In this document: positions 35,584 through 43,887 of the stretch, piece by piece
Layout of the letters: every line of letters starts with the position of its first letter
How positions within the stretch are numbered: position 1 is the stretch's first letter
DNA from: an uncultured Flavobacteriaceae bacterium
GTDB taxonomy: Bacteria > Bacteroidota > Bacteroidia > Flavobacteriales > Flavobacteriaceae
NCBI GenBank assembly: GCA_937959395.1
Contig: CALGLR010000057.1
Coordinates: 1 to 64,000, forward strand
Length of the DNA stretch: 64,000 nucleotides
Direction of reading: 5' to 3'
Program-made: the position numbers and the translations under genes
Notes under the pieces: model-generated
What the model was told of the DNA's origin: nothing
What the model saw: the letters and a program-made list of their open reading frames with translations, nothing else
The model's database searches: none

Positions 35584-37749
35584 ATGCAAACCATTATTAA
35601 AATTATAGTAGCAATATTAGTAAGCCTATTAAGTTTACAGCTTAATGCACAAATTACGATTAACGGAAAAGTGACAGGTGCTAATAATAGACCTATTAAA
35701 GGTGCTAATGTTTATTTAGAAGGAACTTATGATGGAAGTACAAGTGATGATGTTGGAAATTTTAGTTTTAAAACTAATACGGAAGGGACTCAAACTTTAA
35801 TCATCTCTTTTATAGCTTATGAAACCGAAACCATTATAAGCGATGTTACAACACTTACAAATTTAAAAATAGAACTTCGTGAGGATGTTAATGCCTTAGA
35901 CGCAGTAGTATTATCGGCAGGAACATTTAGTGCAGGAGATAACAGTAAAGTTTCGGTTTTAAAGCCTTTAGATATTGTAACAACTGCAAGTGCTTTAGGT
36001 GATTTTGTTGGAGCATTACAAACGCTTCCAGGTACAACTACGGTGGCAGAAGACGGACGACTATTCGTAAGAGGTGGTACAGCAGAAGAAACTCAAATAT
36101 TTATTGATGGTATTCGTGTGTTTACACCTTATACGCCAACAACTAATAATGCACCAACGCGAGGACGATATTCACCTTTTCTATTTGATGGCATTAGTTT
36201 TTCAACTGGAGGCTACTCAGCAGAATATGGTCAAGCTTTATCAAGTGTTTTGTTATTAAATACAGTGAATGAACCCGATCAAGAAAAAACGGAAATAGGT
36301 GTTATGAGTGTAGGGGGGACCTTAGGTAATACTCAAAAATGGAAAAATAATAGTTTGAGTTTAAATGCGTCGTATATTAATTTATCACCATACATAAGTT
36401 TATTCCCAGATCGTAATGATTGGAAAAACCCATACCAGACACTTTCTGGAGAAACGGTGTTTAGACATAAAACGGAGAATGGGTTATTTAAGTTGTACTC
36501 TGCATTCGATTCTACAAATTTTAGCCTTATTCAAGAAGATATTAATCTTGCAAACGGACTTAACTTTAAATTGAAAAACAATAATTTATATTTTAATAGC
36601 TCTTATAAAGGGATGTTAAACGATGTTTGGACTTTAAATACAGGTTTAAGTTATACCAATGGAAAAACTAATCTTGGTATTCAGGATAATAAAATAGTAA
36701 ATAACGAACATTCGTTTCATGCTAAATTAAAACTAAAGCGTCGTTTTAGTAGTCGTTTCAAACTTAATTTTGGTACAGAATATTTTGCTACTAATTTTAA
36801 TGAGAATTTTGAAAATACTTTTGTTGAAGCCATTGATTATGGCTTTAATAATAATATCGCAGTTGCATTTGTTGAGTCTGATCTCTTTTTTTCTAAGAAA
36901 TTAGCATTAAAAGTAGGTTTAAGAACAGAATACAGTGTGCTTTTCAAAGAAGCGACTATAGCACCTCGCTTATCTTTAGCGTACCAAACGTCTTCAAAAA
37001 GCCAGATATCTCTAGCTTATGGCGATTTTTATCAAAATCCAACAAATGAAGTTTTAAAATTTAATCAAGATTTAAAAGCGCAAAACACGACTCATTATAT
37101 CTTTAATTATCAATATAATAATAAAGGAAAGATTTTTAGAGCAGAAGCGTATTACAAAAACTACGATAACCTCGTAAAATACAATACAGAACGAGCTGGT
37201 TTTGATAGTAATTATAATAATAGTGGAAACGGCTATGCTCAAGGAATAGATTTCTTTTTTAGAGACAGTAAGAGTATTAAAAATTTCGATTATTGGTTGA
37301 GTTATTCTTTTTTAGACACAAAAAGAGAGTATAGAAACTTTAATACGGCTTTACAGCCAAATTTTACAAATAAACATAATGTATCCTTAGTTGGGAAATA
37401 TTGGATAGATAAAATGAAAAGCCAAGTGGGTATGAGTTATGGTTATGCCTCTGGTCGAACGTATACCAATCCAAACGAGCAAGGACTTTTAAATTCAAAA
37501 ACAAAAGCTTATAATAGTTTAAGTTTAAATTGGGCGTATTTAGTGAGCCAGCAAAAGATATTGTATTTTTCTATTAATAATGCTTTAGGAACTAAGAATA
37601 TAAACGGTTACCAATATGCTAATACCCCAGATTTAAATGGCGTGTTTAATAGAAGAGCGTTACGACCGGCTGCCGATCAATTCTTTTTTGTAGGCTTCTT
37701 TTGGACGATTAGCGAAAAAGGAACCGATAACCAGTTGGATAATTTATAA
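35584..37749 (+). CDS. TonB-dependent receptor with CarboxypepD-like domain
   Basis: 721 residues. Signal peptide (1-23), CarboxypepD_reg-like domain (~25-105; ITINGKVTGANNRPIKGANV, YLEGTYDGSTSDDVGNFSF), plug domain (~110-240; LPGTTTVAEDGRLFVRGG, EETQIFIDGIRVFTPYTP, GGYSAEYGQALSSVLLL) and a beta-barrel to the end (outer-membrane strands such as KLALKVGLRTEYSVLF). It is an outer-membrane transporter energised by TonB; no SusD partner is adjacent, so the substrate is more likely small (metal, siderophore, vitamin) than a glycan, which is a guess. The gene with its own promoter lies between two ~180-bp inverted repeat arms. Confidence 0.93.
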   Translation: MQTIIKIIVAILVSLLSLQLNAQITINGKVTGANNRPIKGANVYLEGTYDGSTSDDVGNFSFKTNTEGTQTLIISFIAYETETIISDVTTLTNLKIELREDVNALDAVVLSAGTFSAGDNSKVSVLKPLDIVTTASALGDFVGALQTLPGTTTVAEDGRLFVRGGTAEETQIFIDGIRVFTPYTPTTNNAPTRGRYSPFLFDGISFSTGGYSAEYGQALSSVLLLNTVNEPDQEKTEIGVMSVGGTLGNTQKWKNNSLSLNASYINLSPYISLFPDRNDWKNPYQTLSGETVFRHKTENGLFKLYSAFDSTNFSLIQEDINLANGLNFKLKNNNLYFNSSYKGMLNDVWTLNTGLSYTNGKTNLGIQDNKIVNNEHSFHAKLKLKRRFSSRFKLNFGTEYFATNFNENFENTFVEAIDYGFNNNIAVAFVESDLFFSKKLALKVGLRTEYSVLFKEATIAPRLSLAYQTSSKSQISLAYGDFYQNPTNEVLKFNQDLKAQNTTHYIFNYQYNNKGKIFRAEAYYKNYDNLVKYNTERAGFDSNYNNSGNGYAQGIDFFFRDSKSIKNFDYWLSYSFLDTKREYRNFNTALQPNFTNKHNVSLVGKYWIDKMKSQVGMSYGYASGRTYTNPNEQGLLNSKTKAYNSLSLNWAYLVSQQKILYFSINNALGTKNINGYQYANTPDLNGVFNRRALRPAADQFFFVGFFWTISEKGTDNQLDNL

Positions 37750-37750
37750 C

Positions 37751-37930
37751 GTGAGTTCGACCTAAGAAAATCACGTCAGTTCGAGTGCTTCGACTTTAGG
37801 AGAAGTGTATCGAGAACAGTGATTTTCGTATCAAAAATCTATTCTCGATACTATTTTTTTTACTTTGTTGCAAAAAATCACTCGAATTGACGGTTTTTGA
37901 TCACTAACATCTTTATGTCGAACTGAGGTT
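37751..37930. repeat. Right arm of ~180-bp inverted repeat flanking TonB receptor
   Basis: Begins just after the receptor stop codon and mirrors 35252-35437. It carries the same internal hairpin and could also serve as the receptor's transcription end. Confidence 0.9.
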
Positions 37931-38045
37931 TATAGTAATTACATGAAATTCTATATATAATAATTTATTAGGGCTGGGTAGATAGTTGTCTAATAGATAA
38001 AAATTGTAAGTCGATGATTTTTAATTGAAAAAGAATTATTGATTT

Positions 38046-38140
38046 GTCTGGTCAAGCGCAGTCGAGACCTTGTTTTTATTGAATACAGACCTCTCGACTT
38101 TAGCCTGTCCTGAGCGATAGTCGAAGGGCTCGAGGAGACC
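38046..38140. repeat. GCGCAGTCGAG-type palindromic repeat
   Basis: A hairpin-rich segment starting GTCTGGTCAAGCGCAGTCGA and ending GGGCTCGAGGAGACC, with CTCGAC and GTCGA words inverted inside. Its first 25 bp match 14748-14772 at about 22 positions. It lies in the 456-bp gap 37750-38205, which otherwise holds the right inverted repeat arm and A/T-rich sequence without an ORF. Confidence 0.6.
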
Positions 38141-38205
38141 GTGTTTTTAATTTGTGTAAAATTATATATACTTAATCGTATTTTGTTATTTTTTAGTCAA
38201 TAGTA

Positions 38206-38886
38206 TTACTCATCCTCAAACAAAAATTGTCCTTTAGTAAGCCATGAAATACCAAAAGCAAATAAAGCTATGGATTCTAACCAAAAAACGGGGTCTAATT
38301 TTTTAATCTCTGGAAATTTAGTCTTTATAAATGCTGCGTAAATAGCAATTAATACAATACAAACGATCATTATATAACCACAAATACGATACAAGGTATC
38401 TCTTTTGCGTTTCTGTTCTGGTCGTTCATTTTTTTCGTAATTAGATTGTGTAAACAAAACCAAAGAGAAGTAAATAAGAACAATGAAAAACAAAGCAGCA
38501 AACGTAAAATGCATGATACTAACCCAAGGTTCATAATCTAGGCAATTAGTTCCACAGCTTCCTGAGTCTAAATCTACATAAGTGGGAAAAAAGGCGATTC
38601 CTAAAGCAAATATGCTCGCTAAATTTCCTGCAATTCTATCTCTATAATCATTTCCTACGTAAGTAAACATAAATAATGCAATAGCACAAAGTACCCCTAC
38701 AAAAATATTGCGCATCTCTGTGTGGTAATAATCACTAATAGAACTCTGTATAAGTTTGCAGTCTCCATAAAAAAACGCACCAGCAACAAGAATAATAGGA
38801 AGGCTTATTCCTAAAAAACCAATACAACGTCTTAATAATAGATATGAAATAAGCTGTTGGTTTATTTTGGTTTCATTTGCAGGCAT
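38206..38886 (-). CDS. Conserved multi-helix membrane protein (DUF998/Frag1-like)
   Basis: 226 residues with about six membrane helices: CIGFLGISLPIILVAGAFFY, IFVGVLCAIALFMFTYVG, IFALGIAFFPTYV, HFTFAALFFIVLIYFSLVLF, ICGYIMIVCIVLIAIYAAFI, FWLESIALFAFGISWL. The words SISDYYHTEMRNIFVG and the Gly/Cys-containing loop GSCGTNCLDYEPWVS recall a widespread family of integral membrane proteins of unknown function. Divergent from the DUF2141 gene. Confidence 0.7.
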   Translation of the reverse strand: MPANETKINQQLISYLLLRRCIGFLGISLPIILVAGAFFYGDCKLIQSSISDYYHTEMRNIFVGVLCAIALFMFTYVGNDYRDRIAGNLASIFALGIAFFPTYVDLDSGSCGTNCLDYEPWVSIMHFTFAALFFIVLIYFSLVLFTQSNYEKNERPEQKRKRDTLYRICGYIMIVCIVLIAIYAAFIKTKFPEIKKLDPVFWLESIALFAFGISWLTKGQFLFEDE

Positions 38887-38963
38887 ATCGTTTGTTTTTG
38901 ATATTTAAATTTACATATTCTTTAGATAATAGAGAATATGTAATAGTATATTTTATTTGGTTT

Positions 38964-39034
38964 ACAGTTCAGCATAAAGAAACAACAATTCGGTCTATTC
39001 CTTTTTTAAAATGAAGATAACTAGATGATATTTG
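38964..39034 (+). promoter_or_regulatory. LytTR-type direct-repeat promoter (site B)
   Basis: ACAGTTCAG (38964-38972), 12 bp, ACAATTCGG (38985-38993), 33 bp, -7-like GATATTTG (39027-39034), 24 bp before the preferred DUF2141 start at 39059. Its presence supports that start rather than the in-frame ATG at 39032, which would lie inside the -7 box. Confidence 0.78.
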
Positions 39035-39058
39035 TTTCATCATCAAAAACGAACACTT

Positions 39059-39481
39059 ATGCAACATTTAGTATTAAATCTAGTCGCTTTTTTTCTTATC
39101 TCAATCACAACATCAGCACAAGCTGAAACTAAAGAGATAACCGTTAATATTTCTAATATTAAAACTATAAAAGGAAAGTTAATTATTGGGCTTTATAATT
39201 CAGAAAATACGTTTATGGGAAAACCATTTATAGGTAAAATAGAAGAAGTAAAAGGAACGACTTGTACTGTGGTTTTTAAAAATGTACCAAAAGGAGATTA
39301 CGCCATTTCATTGTTTCATGATGCCAATGATAATAATAAACTAGATTCTAATTTTTTTGGAATACCTAATGAGGATTATGGTTGCTCTAATAATGCTAGA
39401 GGTTTTATGGGGCCTCCTAAATGGGAGGATGCTCTATTTACTTTAAATACAGAATCTATTACTCAAAATATTGTGTTGTAG
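39059..39481 (+). CDS. DUF2141 exported protein (paralogue 2)
   Basis: 140 residues from MQHLVLNLVAFFLISI at 39059; the upstream in-frame ATG at 39032 overlaps the promoter. Signal peptide to ~residue 22 (TTSAQA), then DUF2141 with IIGLYNSENTFMGK, VPKGDYAISLFHDANDNNKL, GIPNEDYGCSNNARGFMGPP and W-E-D-A. It aligns along its whole length with the protein at 7727-8146. Same promoter architecture as that paralogue, the TonB receptor upstream and the LytS kinase operon. Confidence 0.88.
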   Translation: MQHLVLNLVAFFLISITTSAQAETKEITVNISNIKTIKGKLIIGLYNSENTFMGKPFIGKIEEVKGTTCTVVFKNVPKGDYAISLFHDANDNNKLDSNFFGIPNEDYGCSNNARGFMGPPKWEDALFTLNTESITQNIVL

Positions 39482-39787
39482 ATTCTATTATAGACAAATC
39501 TGAGCTAGCGGGTTATTTAATCGTCTAAATATTACCTTAAACTATTTTTTTCTTCTTTTTTATTTCTTTTTACTAGTTTATAAAGAGTAAATTAATGAAA
39601 CATAAAGTAAACTGTGCTAGTCCCTAAAAAGAAACATTGATTTACTAATTTAACATAGGGATAATTGCTATTACCACCTTTGTTTATTTTTTTAGAAACC
39701 TGATGATTGTTGAGCTTAAATTAAGTTCTTCAATCATCTTTTTTTTTAAATTAATGTGAATTTTTTTATTACTTAACAAGGGCTCTT

Positions 39788-39853
39788 CGAAGTTTGTAAC
39801 TTCGAAGCATTATTAAATATATACTTATTTACGGTACGAAGTTACAAACTTCG
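39788..39853. repeat. REP-like inverted repeat
   Basis: CGAAGTTTGTAACTTCG (39788-39804) and its exact reverse complement (39837-39853), 17 bp each with a 32-bp spacer; each arm is itself nearly palindromic (CGAAGTT / AACTTCG). It lies in the 385-bp gap 39482-39866, which holds no ORF, and is the 3' boundary of the TssD island. Confidence 0.8.
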
Positions 39854-39866
39854 CACAGCTGGAATA

Positions 39867-40319
39867 CTATCGTTTTTTTATTAATTTTATTAAACTTGGG
39901 ATTGAAGCTAAGAATATAAATACTATTAATGGTGTATAATAAACTATAGAGCTACGTCTCCATTTAACTACCTCATTTTCATAACTTGATGGTTCAATTA
40001 TTTTTACGTTAGCATCAATACTTGTTAAAACGACAAACGATATTAAGAAAATTAAAATAGAGATGATTAAATTTTTAAAAATTTGACTGCTTTTATTTTT
40101 AAAATTTGAAATAGCAAAAATCGCAAAAGTAATTCCAAAAGTTATTAAATAATAGATGTTCAAATTTGGATAATAGTCTCCTCCATATAGAGATATAACA
40201 TTAAATGTAGACCATTCAAAAATATTCTGAATTTGTTTTCTAAAAAAACCTTCAACAAAATGTGCAACTAAAACACCTGTTAAAAATGATACTATTGCGA
40301 GTATTGATTTCTTAATCAT
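39867..40319 (-). CDS. Membrane protein, candidate immunity protein
   Basis: 150 residues with an N-terminal helix (SILAIVSFLTGVLVAHFVEG), two middle helices (YYLITFGITFAIFAISNF, LIISILIFLISFVVLTSI) and a C-terminal helix (IVYYTPLIVFIFLASIPSLI), ending KKR. No family recognised. It is the last gene of a four-gene operon behind an orphan TssD fusion and putative effector, six bp after the lipoprotein gene. Position and membrane topology suggest protection against the effector (inference). Confidence 0.65.
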   Translation of the reverse strand: MIKKSILAIVSFLTGVLVAHFVEGFFRKQIQNIFEWSTFNVISLYGGDYYPNLNIYYLITFGITFAIFAISNFKNKSSQIFKNLIISILIFLISFVVLTSIDANVKIIEPSSYENEVVKWRRSSIVYYTPLIVFIFLASIPSLIKLIKKR

Positions 40320-40325
40320 TTGCTA

Positions 40326-40895
40326 CTAATTAACTGAAACACTAATACGTTCTCGCTTTTTGCCACTGTCGAAAAAACGTATTGAGATACTATCATTACT
40401 TGTTAGTTTTTCATATAATTCTCTATGTTTTTTTTTAAATTGATTTACTGTGCCAATATGCAAAGTGTCTTTGTTATGTGCCAGCATTTTTTCTATGTAA
40501 GGTTTAAACTCTTTTTGTGTAGCCTTTGATGTATCTATTCTAAACCATGAGTATATTAGATAATTATAGGAACTAAAGGGGCCAATTGTTTTTCTTTCAT
40601 TGTTTATGATTTTTATACTTTTATCTCCTTCTAAAACATAAATACTTTCGCCTATTCCTTTTGAGTAAGAGTTATATTTATAGTCTATACTAATAAAGGA
40701 TTTTTTTTGAATAGAGTTATTCTTTACATTTATTTTAGTAGGAATGTTTATTCTGAAAATTTTTTTATACTTCTTATTAATTCTTAATACAACTTGCTCC
40801 TTATTACTATAAGTAGTGATTGATGGTTTTTTGCTTTTACAGCCTAAAATAAGTATTAATAAGAATAAGCTTAAAACTTTAATGTTATTATTCAT
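40326..40895 (-). CDS. Lipoprotein, candidate immunity protein
   Basis: 189 residues with a lipobox (LSLFLLILILGCKSKK) and a largely beta-rich mature part with several Lys/Ile repeats (VVLRINKKYKKIFRI, FISIDYKYNS). No known domain. Its start overlaps the stop of the putative effector gene by 8 bp, which is the usual coupling of effector and immunity genes. A periplasmic lipoprotein would fit neutralising a toxin delivered to the periplasm. Function not shown by sequence. Confidence 0.65.
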   Translation of the reverse strand: MNNNIKVLSLFLLILILGCKSKKPSITTYSNKEQVVLRINKKYKKIFRINIPTKINVKNNSIQKKSFISIDYKYNSYSKGIGESIYVLEGDKSIKIINNERKTIGPFSSYNYLIYSWFRIDTSKATQKEFKPYIEKMLAHNKDTLHIGTVNQFKKKHRELYEKLTSNDSISIRFFDSGKKRERISVSVN

Positions 40896-42315
40896 TTATA
40901 AAAATTGTTTCAATTATGTAAATATATTTTTCTTTGTTAGTGTTTTCAACTTTTCGATAAAGAATTTCAATATTATAAAAACCAGTATCTTCAACATCAC
41001 TTCTGCTAAACTTTTCCAATTCATCAAAAGTATCAAATTCATTCTGCAACAATTTATTAGCTGTATTGTTAGAAACTGGTAATAATTCCCAAGTATTAAG
41101 CTCATGATACCAGGAATTTATAGCACTTCTAGTAGCTTCAAGGCCCATTAATTTTGCTTCATCTACTTCAAGTTGCATATCTTCCAGTAAAAATTGATCC
41201 GACTCTGCTCTTTGTTCTTGTGCGAGTACGCCTATTAAGCCAACAATAGGAGAAAGTGGTCCAAAATCAAGAGGAATTGGTTCAGACATATCTAAATCTT
41301 TACTGGCAGCACTAAATAAGTCAAATAAATCAAATACTTTCCCTATGTTTTTTACCATTCCTAAAAAAGTAACTCGTTTACCACTTTTAGAAAAGTAGTC
41401 ATACTGGCTAATCCCTTTTGTTGTGACAAGCGGTTTATTAGCATGTTTATATCCAAAGTCTTTACCTTTTTTTACATTTTCGAATAATTCGCCAGAGTTG
41501 TCATATATTTTCTTGTATTCATGAACTAGGCGCTTCCCTTTATAAACTTTACCATTATTATCTACCATGAAGCCCTTTTCTAACTTGGTAAAAGCAATTT
41601 TTCTTATACTTTTTTCGGCTTGTTGTGTTGCGACATCTAATATTTTCTCTTTTATTTTTCCCTTTCCAAAACCTTTTCCAAATTCCATTAGTATCATTGG
41701 ATCTCCATTATTACTAAAAAATTCTGGTAAATTATGATTAAATGAAGGTGTTTTAATATACAATGTTCTATCATTTTGTCCAACTAAAAGATAGTTGTCC
41801 TCTTTATTAGGCAACTCGGTTTTATATTTTCCTTTATAGCTTACTTCCCAATAAAGCTCTAAGCTTTCATTTAAAGAAAACCATTCTTCATGGTCATCTT
41901 TTATCATACCTTCCCAACTTTCATGCAATAAGAGTTCAACTGTTGCTCTATCATTTTTTACGGTAGCTTTTTTTACGACCTCTTCTTCAGGGAATTTACG
42001 ATCGTCTGGGTCTATAACATCTCGTAATAGTTTGGATGAACCTAAAAGGAAAGCTGCACCATTGTTATAATCAAATTCAGCAAGACTTAATTCTATTTCT
42101 TGTTCGTCTGCAAGACCTTTTACATCGACATGAAAATAAACTGTTTGCCCAAGTTTCGCCTTTGACGCACCAGATTTATTTTTTTCTAATGGTTCTTTGC
42201 CTTCTTTATCCTTTGTCCAGTAACCTTTAACAAATTCTATATCAATTACATTTATGGTATAAGATTTACTTTGTCCTGTAGATTTTAGTGTGGCTACAAA
42301 TGTGTTTTTTCCCAT
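40888..42315 (-). CDS. Putative T6SS(iii) effector downstream of TssD fusion
   Basis: 475 residues, no signal peptide. An N-terminal region (~30-180) contains KLGQTVYFHVDVKGLADEQE and IELSLAEFD, resembling the segment GDKIRVHLETKN / ISFSLND in the C-terminal extension of the TssD protein encoded 3 bp upstream; this could be a shared adaptor fold. The middle has KGFMVDNNGKVYKGKRLVHE and then a long amphipathic stretch (FLGMVKNIGKVFDLFDLFSA, PIVGLIGVLAQEQRAES) and an acidic helical tail. No catalytic motif is recognised. The operon position between TssD fusion and two possible immunity genes is the main reason for the call. Confidence 0.6.
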   Translation of the reverse strand: MGKNTFVATLKSTGQSKSYTINVIDIEFVKGYWTKDKEGKEPLEKNKSGASKAKLGQTVYFHVDVKGLADEQEIELSLAEFDYNNGAAFLLGSSKLLRDVIDPDDRKFPEEEVVKKATVKNDRATVELLLHESWEGMIKDDHEEWFSLNESLELYWEVSYKGKYKTELPNKEDNYLLVGQNDRTLYIKTPSFNHNLPEFFSNNGDPMILMEFGKGFGKGKIKEKILDVATQQAEKSIRKIAFTKLEKGFMVDNNGKVYKGKRLVHEYKKIYDNSGELFENVKKGKDFGYKHANKPLVTTKGISQYDYFSKSGKRVTFLGMVKNIGKVFDLFDLFSAASKDLDMSEPIPLDFGPLSPIVGLIGVLAQEQRAESDQFLLEDMQLEVDEAKLMGLEATRSAINSWYHELNTWELLPVSNNTANKLLQNEFDTFDELEKFSRSDVEDTGFYNIEILYRKVENTNKEKYIYIIETIFINE

Positions 42316-42318
42316 AAC

Positions 42319-43005
42319 TTAATTTTGTTGATCTATTACTTCGAGTTCTACTTGTTCTAAATCATTAACTATTGGGTAATCTTTTAGCGTGTCGTTTTGT
42401 AGAATGATTCCATTGTGCTTAAAGTCTTGAGTTTTGTCGTTTAAAGAGAATGAAATTTTATCTCCTATACTGTTTTTAGTTTCCAAATGTACACGAATTT
42501 TATCTCCCGTTTTGTAGTTATCAATTTCATTATCTTCTAAATCTGTAATATAATATCGAATTACTTCAGGCTCATTGTCTATAGTTGTTGCCGTAACATT
42601 GGCACTCAAATCTGTTACCTTCCAATACCATTCAAATATTTTTGTCCCGTTTTGTACCATTATTGCAGGAGAAACTTGAATGTAAGTCATCATTGGTTCA
42701 TTATTTATACCATCAAAATTATCTTGGTGTTTTAAGCAATAAGCATCATAAAGCTCAATTGTTTTACTTTTACTGTCCATTGCAGAAGGAGAAAGGACTA
42801 TTTTTAGATTTTTCATAGTGTTTTCACTAATCATCCATTTAAAGAAGAGTTCGTCTTTTGTGGTTTCAAAAACAATATTGAAAATCCCTCCTGTTGGTTT
42901 TGAAGAAGGGAATCCGTTTGTATTAGATTTTTGGTTTATGTTAAAATTAAACTTTAAGATATTAAACGTTTTATCTTCTATATACAGTTTTGCAATGATG
43001 CTCAT
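42319..43005 (-). CDS. TssD (Hcp-like tube protein) with C-terminal extension
   Basis: 228 residues. The first ~130 match the Bacteroidota T6SS(iii) tube protein TssD: AKLYIEDKTFNILKFNFNIN, NTNGFPSSKPTGGIFNIVFE, FFKWMISENTMKNLKIV, ELYDAYCLKHQDNFDGINN, MMTYIQVSPAIMVQNG. TssD proteins normally end near here; this one continues for ~95 residues (EVIRYYITDLEDNEIDNYKT, GDKIRVHLETKNSIGDKISF). Such extended Hcp proteins carry cargo or an adaptor. No sheath, baseplate or TssC genes are in the window, so it is an orphan locus that would use an apparatus encoded elsewhere. Confidence 0.82.
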   Translation of the reverse strand: MSIIAKLYIEDKTFNILKFNFNINQKSNTNGFPSSKPTGGIFNIVFETTKDELFFKWMISENTMKNLKIVLSPSAMDSKSKTIELYDAYCLKHQDNFDGINNEPMMTYIQVSPAIMVQNGTKIFEWYWKVTDLSANVTATTIDNEPEVIRYYITDLEDNEIDNYKTGDKIRVHLETKNSIGDKISFSLNDKTQDFKHNGIILQNDTLKDYPIVNDLEQVELEVIDQQN

Positions 43006-43300
43006 ATTTTTTTATATTCTGTAAGGCAAAATTACTAAATTCTGGCTAATCTTTAACTTTTTTAATTTGCACATACCTTGGTTTTTTCTTATTTCCAACG
43101 ATCTTGTATATGAAACGTAGCGTGTAAAAAGACGCTATATTTTCGGATAAACACAGAGCCGAATTTTTATGTTTTGTTTTTAATTTTTCTAATCTAAAAG
43201 CCAAATTTAAAAATTTGCGATCTTTTTAAATAAGGACAAACCTTTCGATTTAGCACTTATTAGCTATGTTTTATAGGACACGGTGTTGTAAGTAGTTTTT
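43006..43300. other. Non-coding accessory spacer with small hairpins
   Basis: No ORF. Holds TAGCGT / ACGCTA (43118-43123 with 43132-43137) and the tight palindrome CAAATTTAAAAATTTG (43202-43217). It separates the TssD operon from an unrelated gene pair and looks like the spacer DNA found between exchanged genes in Bacteroidota islands; this is an impression, not a match I can verify. Confidence 0.4.
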
Positions 43301-43876
43301 CTACCCAATCATTTTCGTTACTTGCTCAAATCCTTCACTCAAATGATTGTAAATTTCTGATACAATTGTTTTATCTAAAACCTTTTTTATAGTTAAATCT
43401 ACAACTTTTCCTTTCAAAAGTTGAAACCAATTTTTTTTGCCAAGATTAAAATGATTCTTTAAATCTTCAATTTCCTCAAATATGATTTGTTGTCCAAATC
43501 CTTGTTGTTCAAGTTTGGAAATAATGTCGTTTAGTTTAGTGTGTAATTCGCTTTCCTCCGCAACGCTAAATTCATCTTCTGGTTTGGGTTCAAAACTGTA
43601 AAATCTATTAATATCATCTACTTCTTGGTCAATTACAAACAAAGCAACTTCGCGTGATTCATCATAACCACAACCTGAACAATTTTTTGCGTGTTCTATT
43701 TTGTCCTCAACAGTTTTAGTCCGCAAAATTTTTAAAAAGTCAAGTTTATCTCTATCACGATTAAATTCATAAAGTTTGGACGATAAATTTGATTTGAGGT
43801 TTTCCAAGGTATCAATTCCTTTGTAAAATCCTCTGTTCGAATTGAACTTAATAGCTTCCTTTTCTACAATATTCAT
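43301..43876 (-). CDS. Unrecognised protein with CSGCGYDES motif
   Basis: 191 residues, no signal peptide, helical and charged. The notable word is HAKNCSGCGYDESREVALFV (residues ~62-81), where CxxC could bind metal or be redox-active. The C-terminal ~70 residues (LKNHFNLGKKNWFQLLKGKV, DLTIKKVLDKTIVSEIYNHL) are helical. No family recognised. Forms a two-gene unit with the gene at 43888 (11-bp gap). In an accessory island, so a conflict-related role is possible but not shown. Confidence 0.7.
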   Translation of the reverse strand: MNIVEKEAIKFNSNRGFYKGIDTLENLKSNLSSKLYEFNRDRDKLDFLKILRTKTVEDKIEHAKNCSGCGYDESREVALFVIDQEVDDINRFYSFEPKPEDEFSVAEESELHTKLNDIISKLEQQGFGQQIIFEEIEDLKNHFNLGKKNWFQLLKGKVVDLTIKKVLDKTIVSEIYNHLSEGFEQVTKMIG

Positions 43877-43887
43877 TTATAAATGAT

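Noticed and set aside
40888-43005. Part of a complete T6SS gene cluster
   Set aside because: No TssB, TssC, TssK, VgrG or ClpV-like gene is in the window, so only an orphan effector locus is supported.
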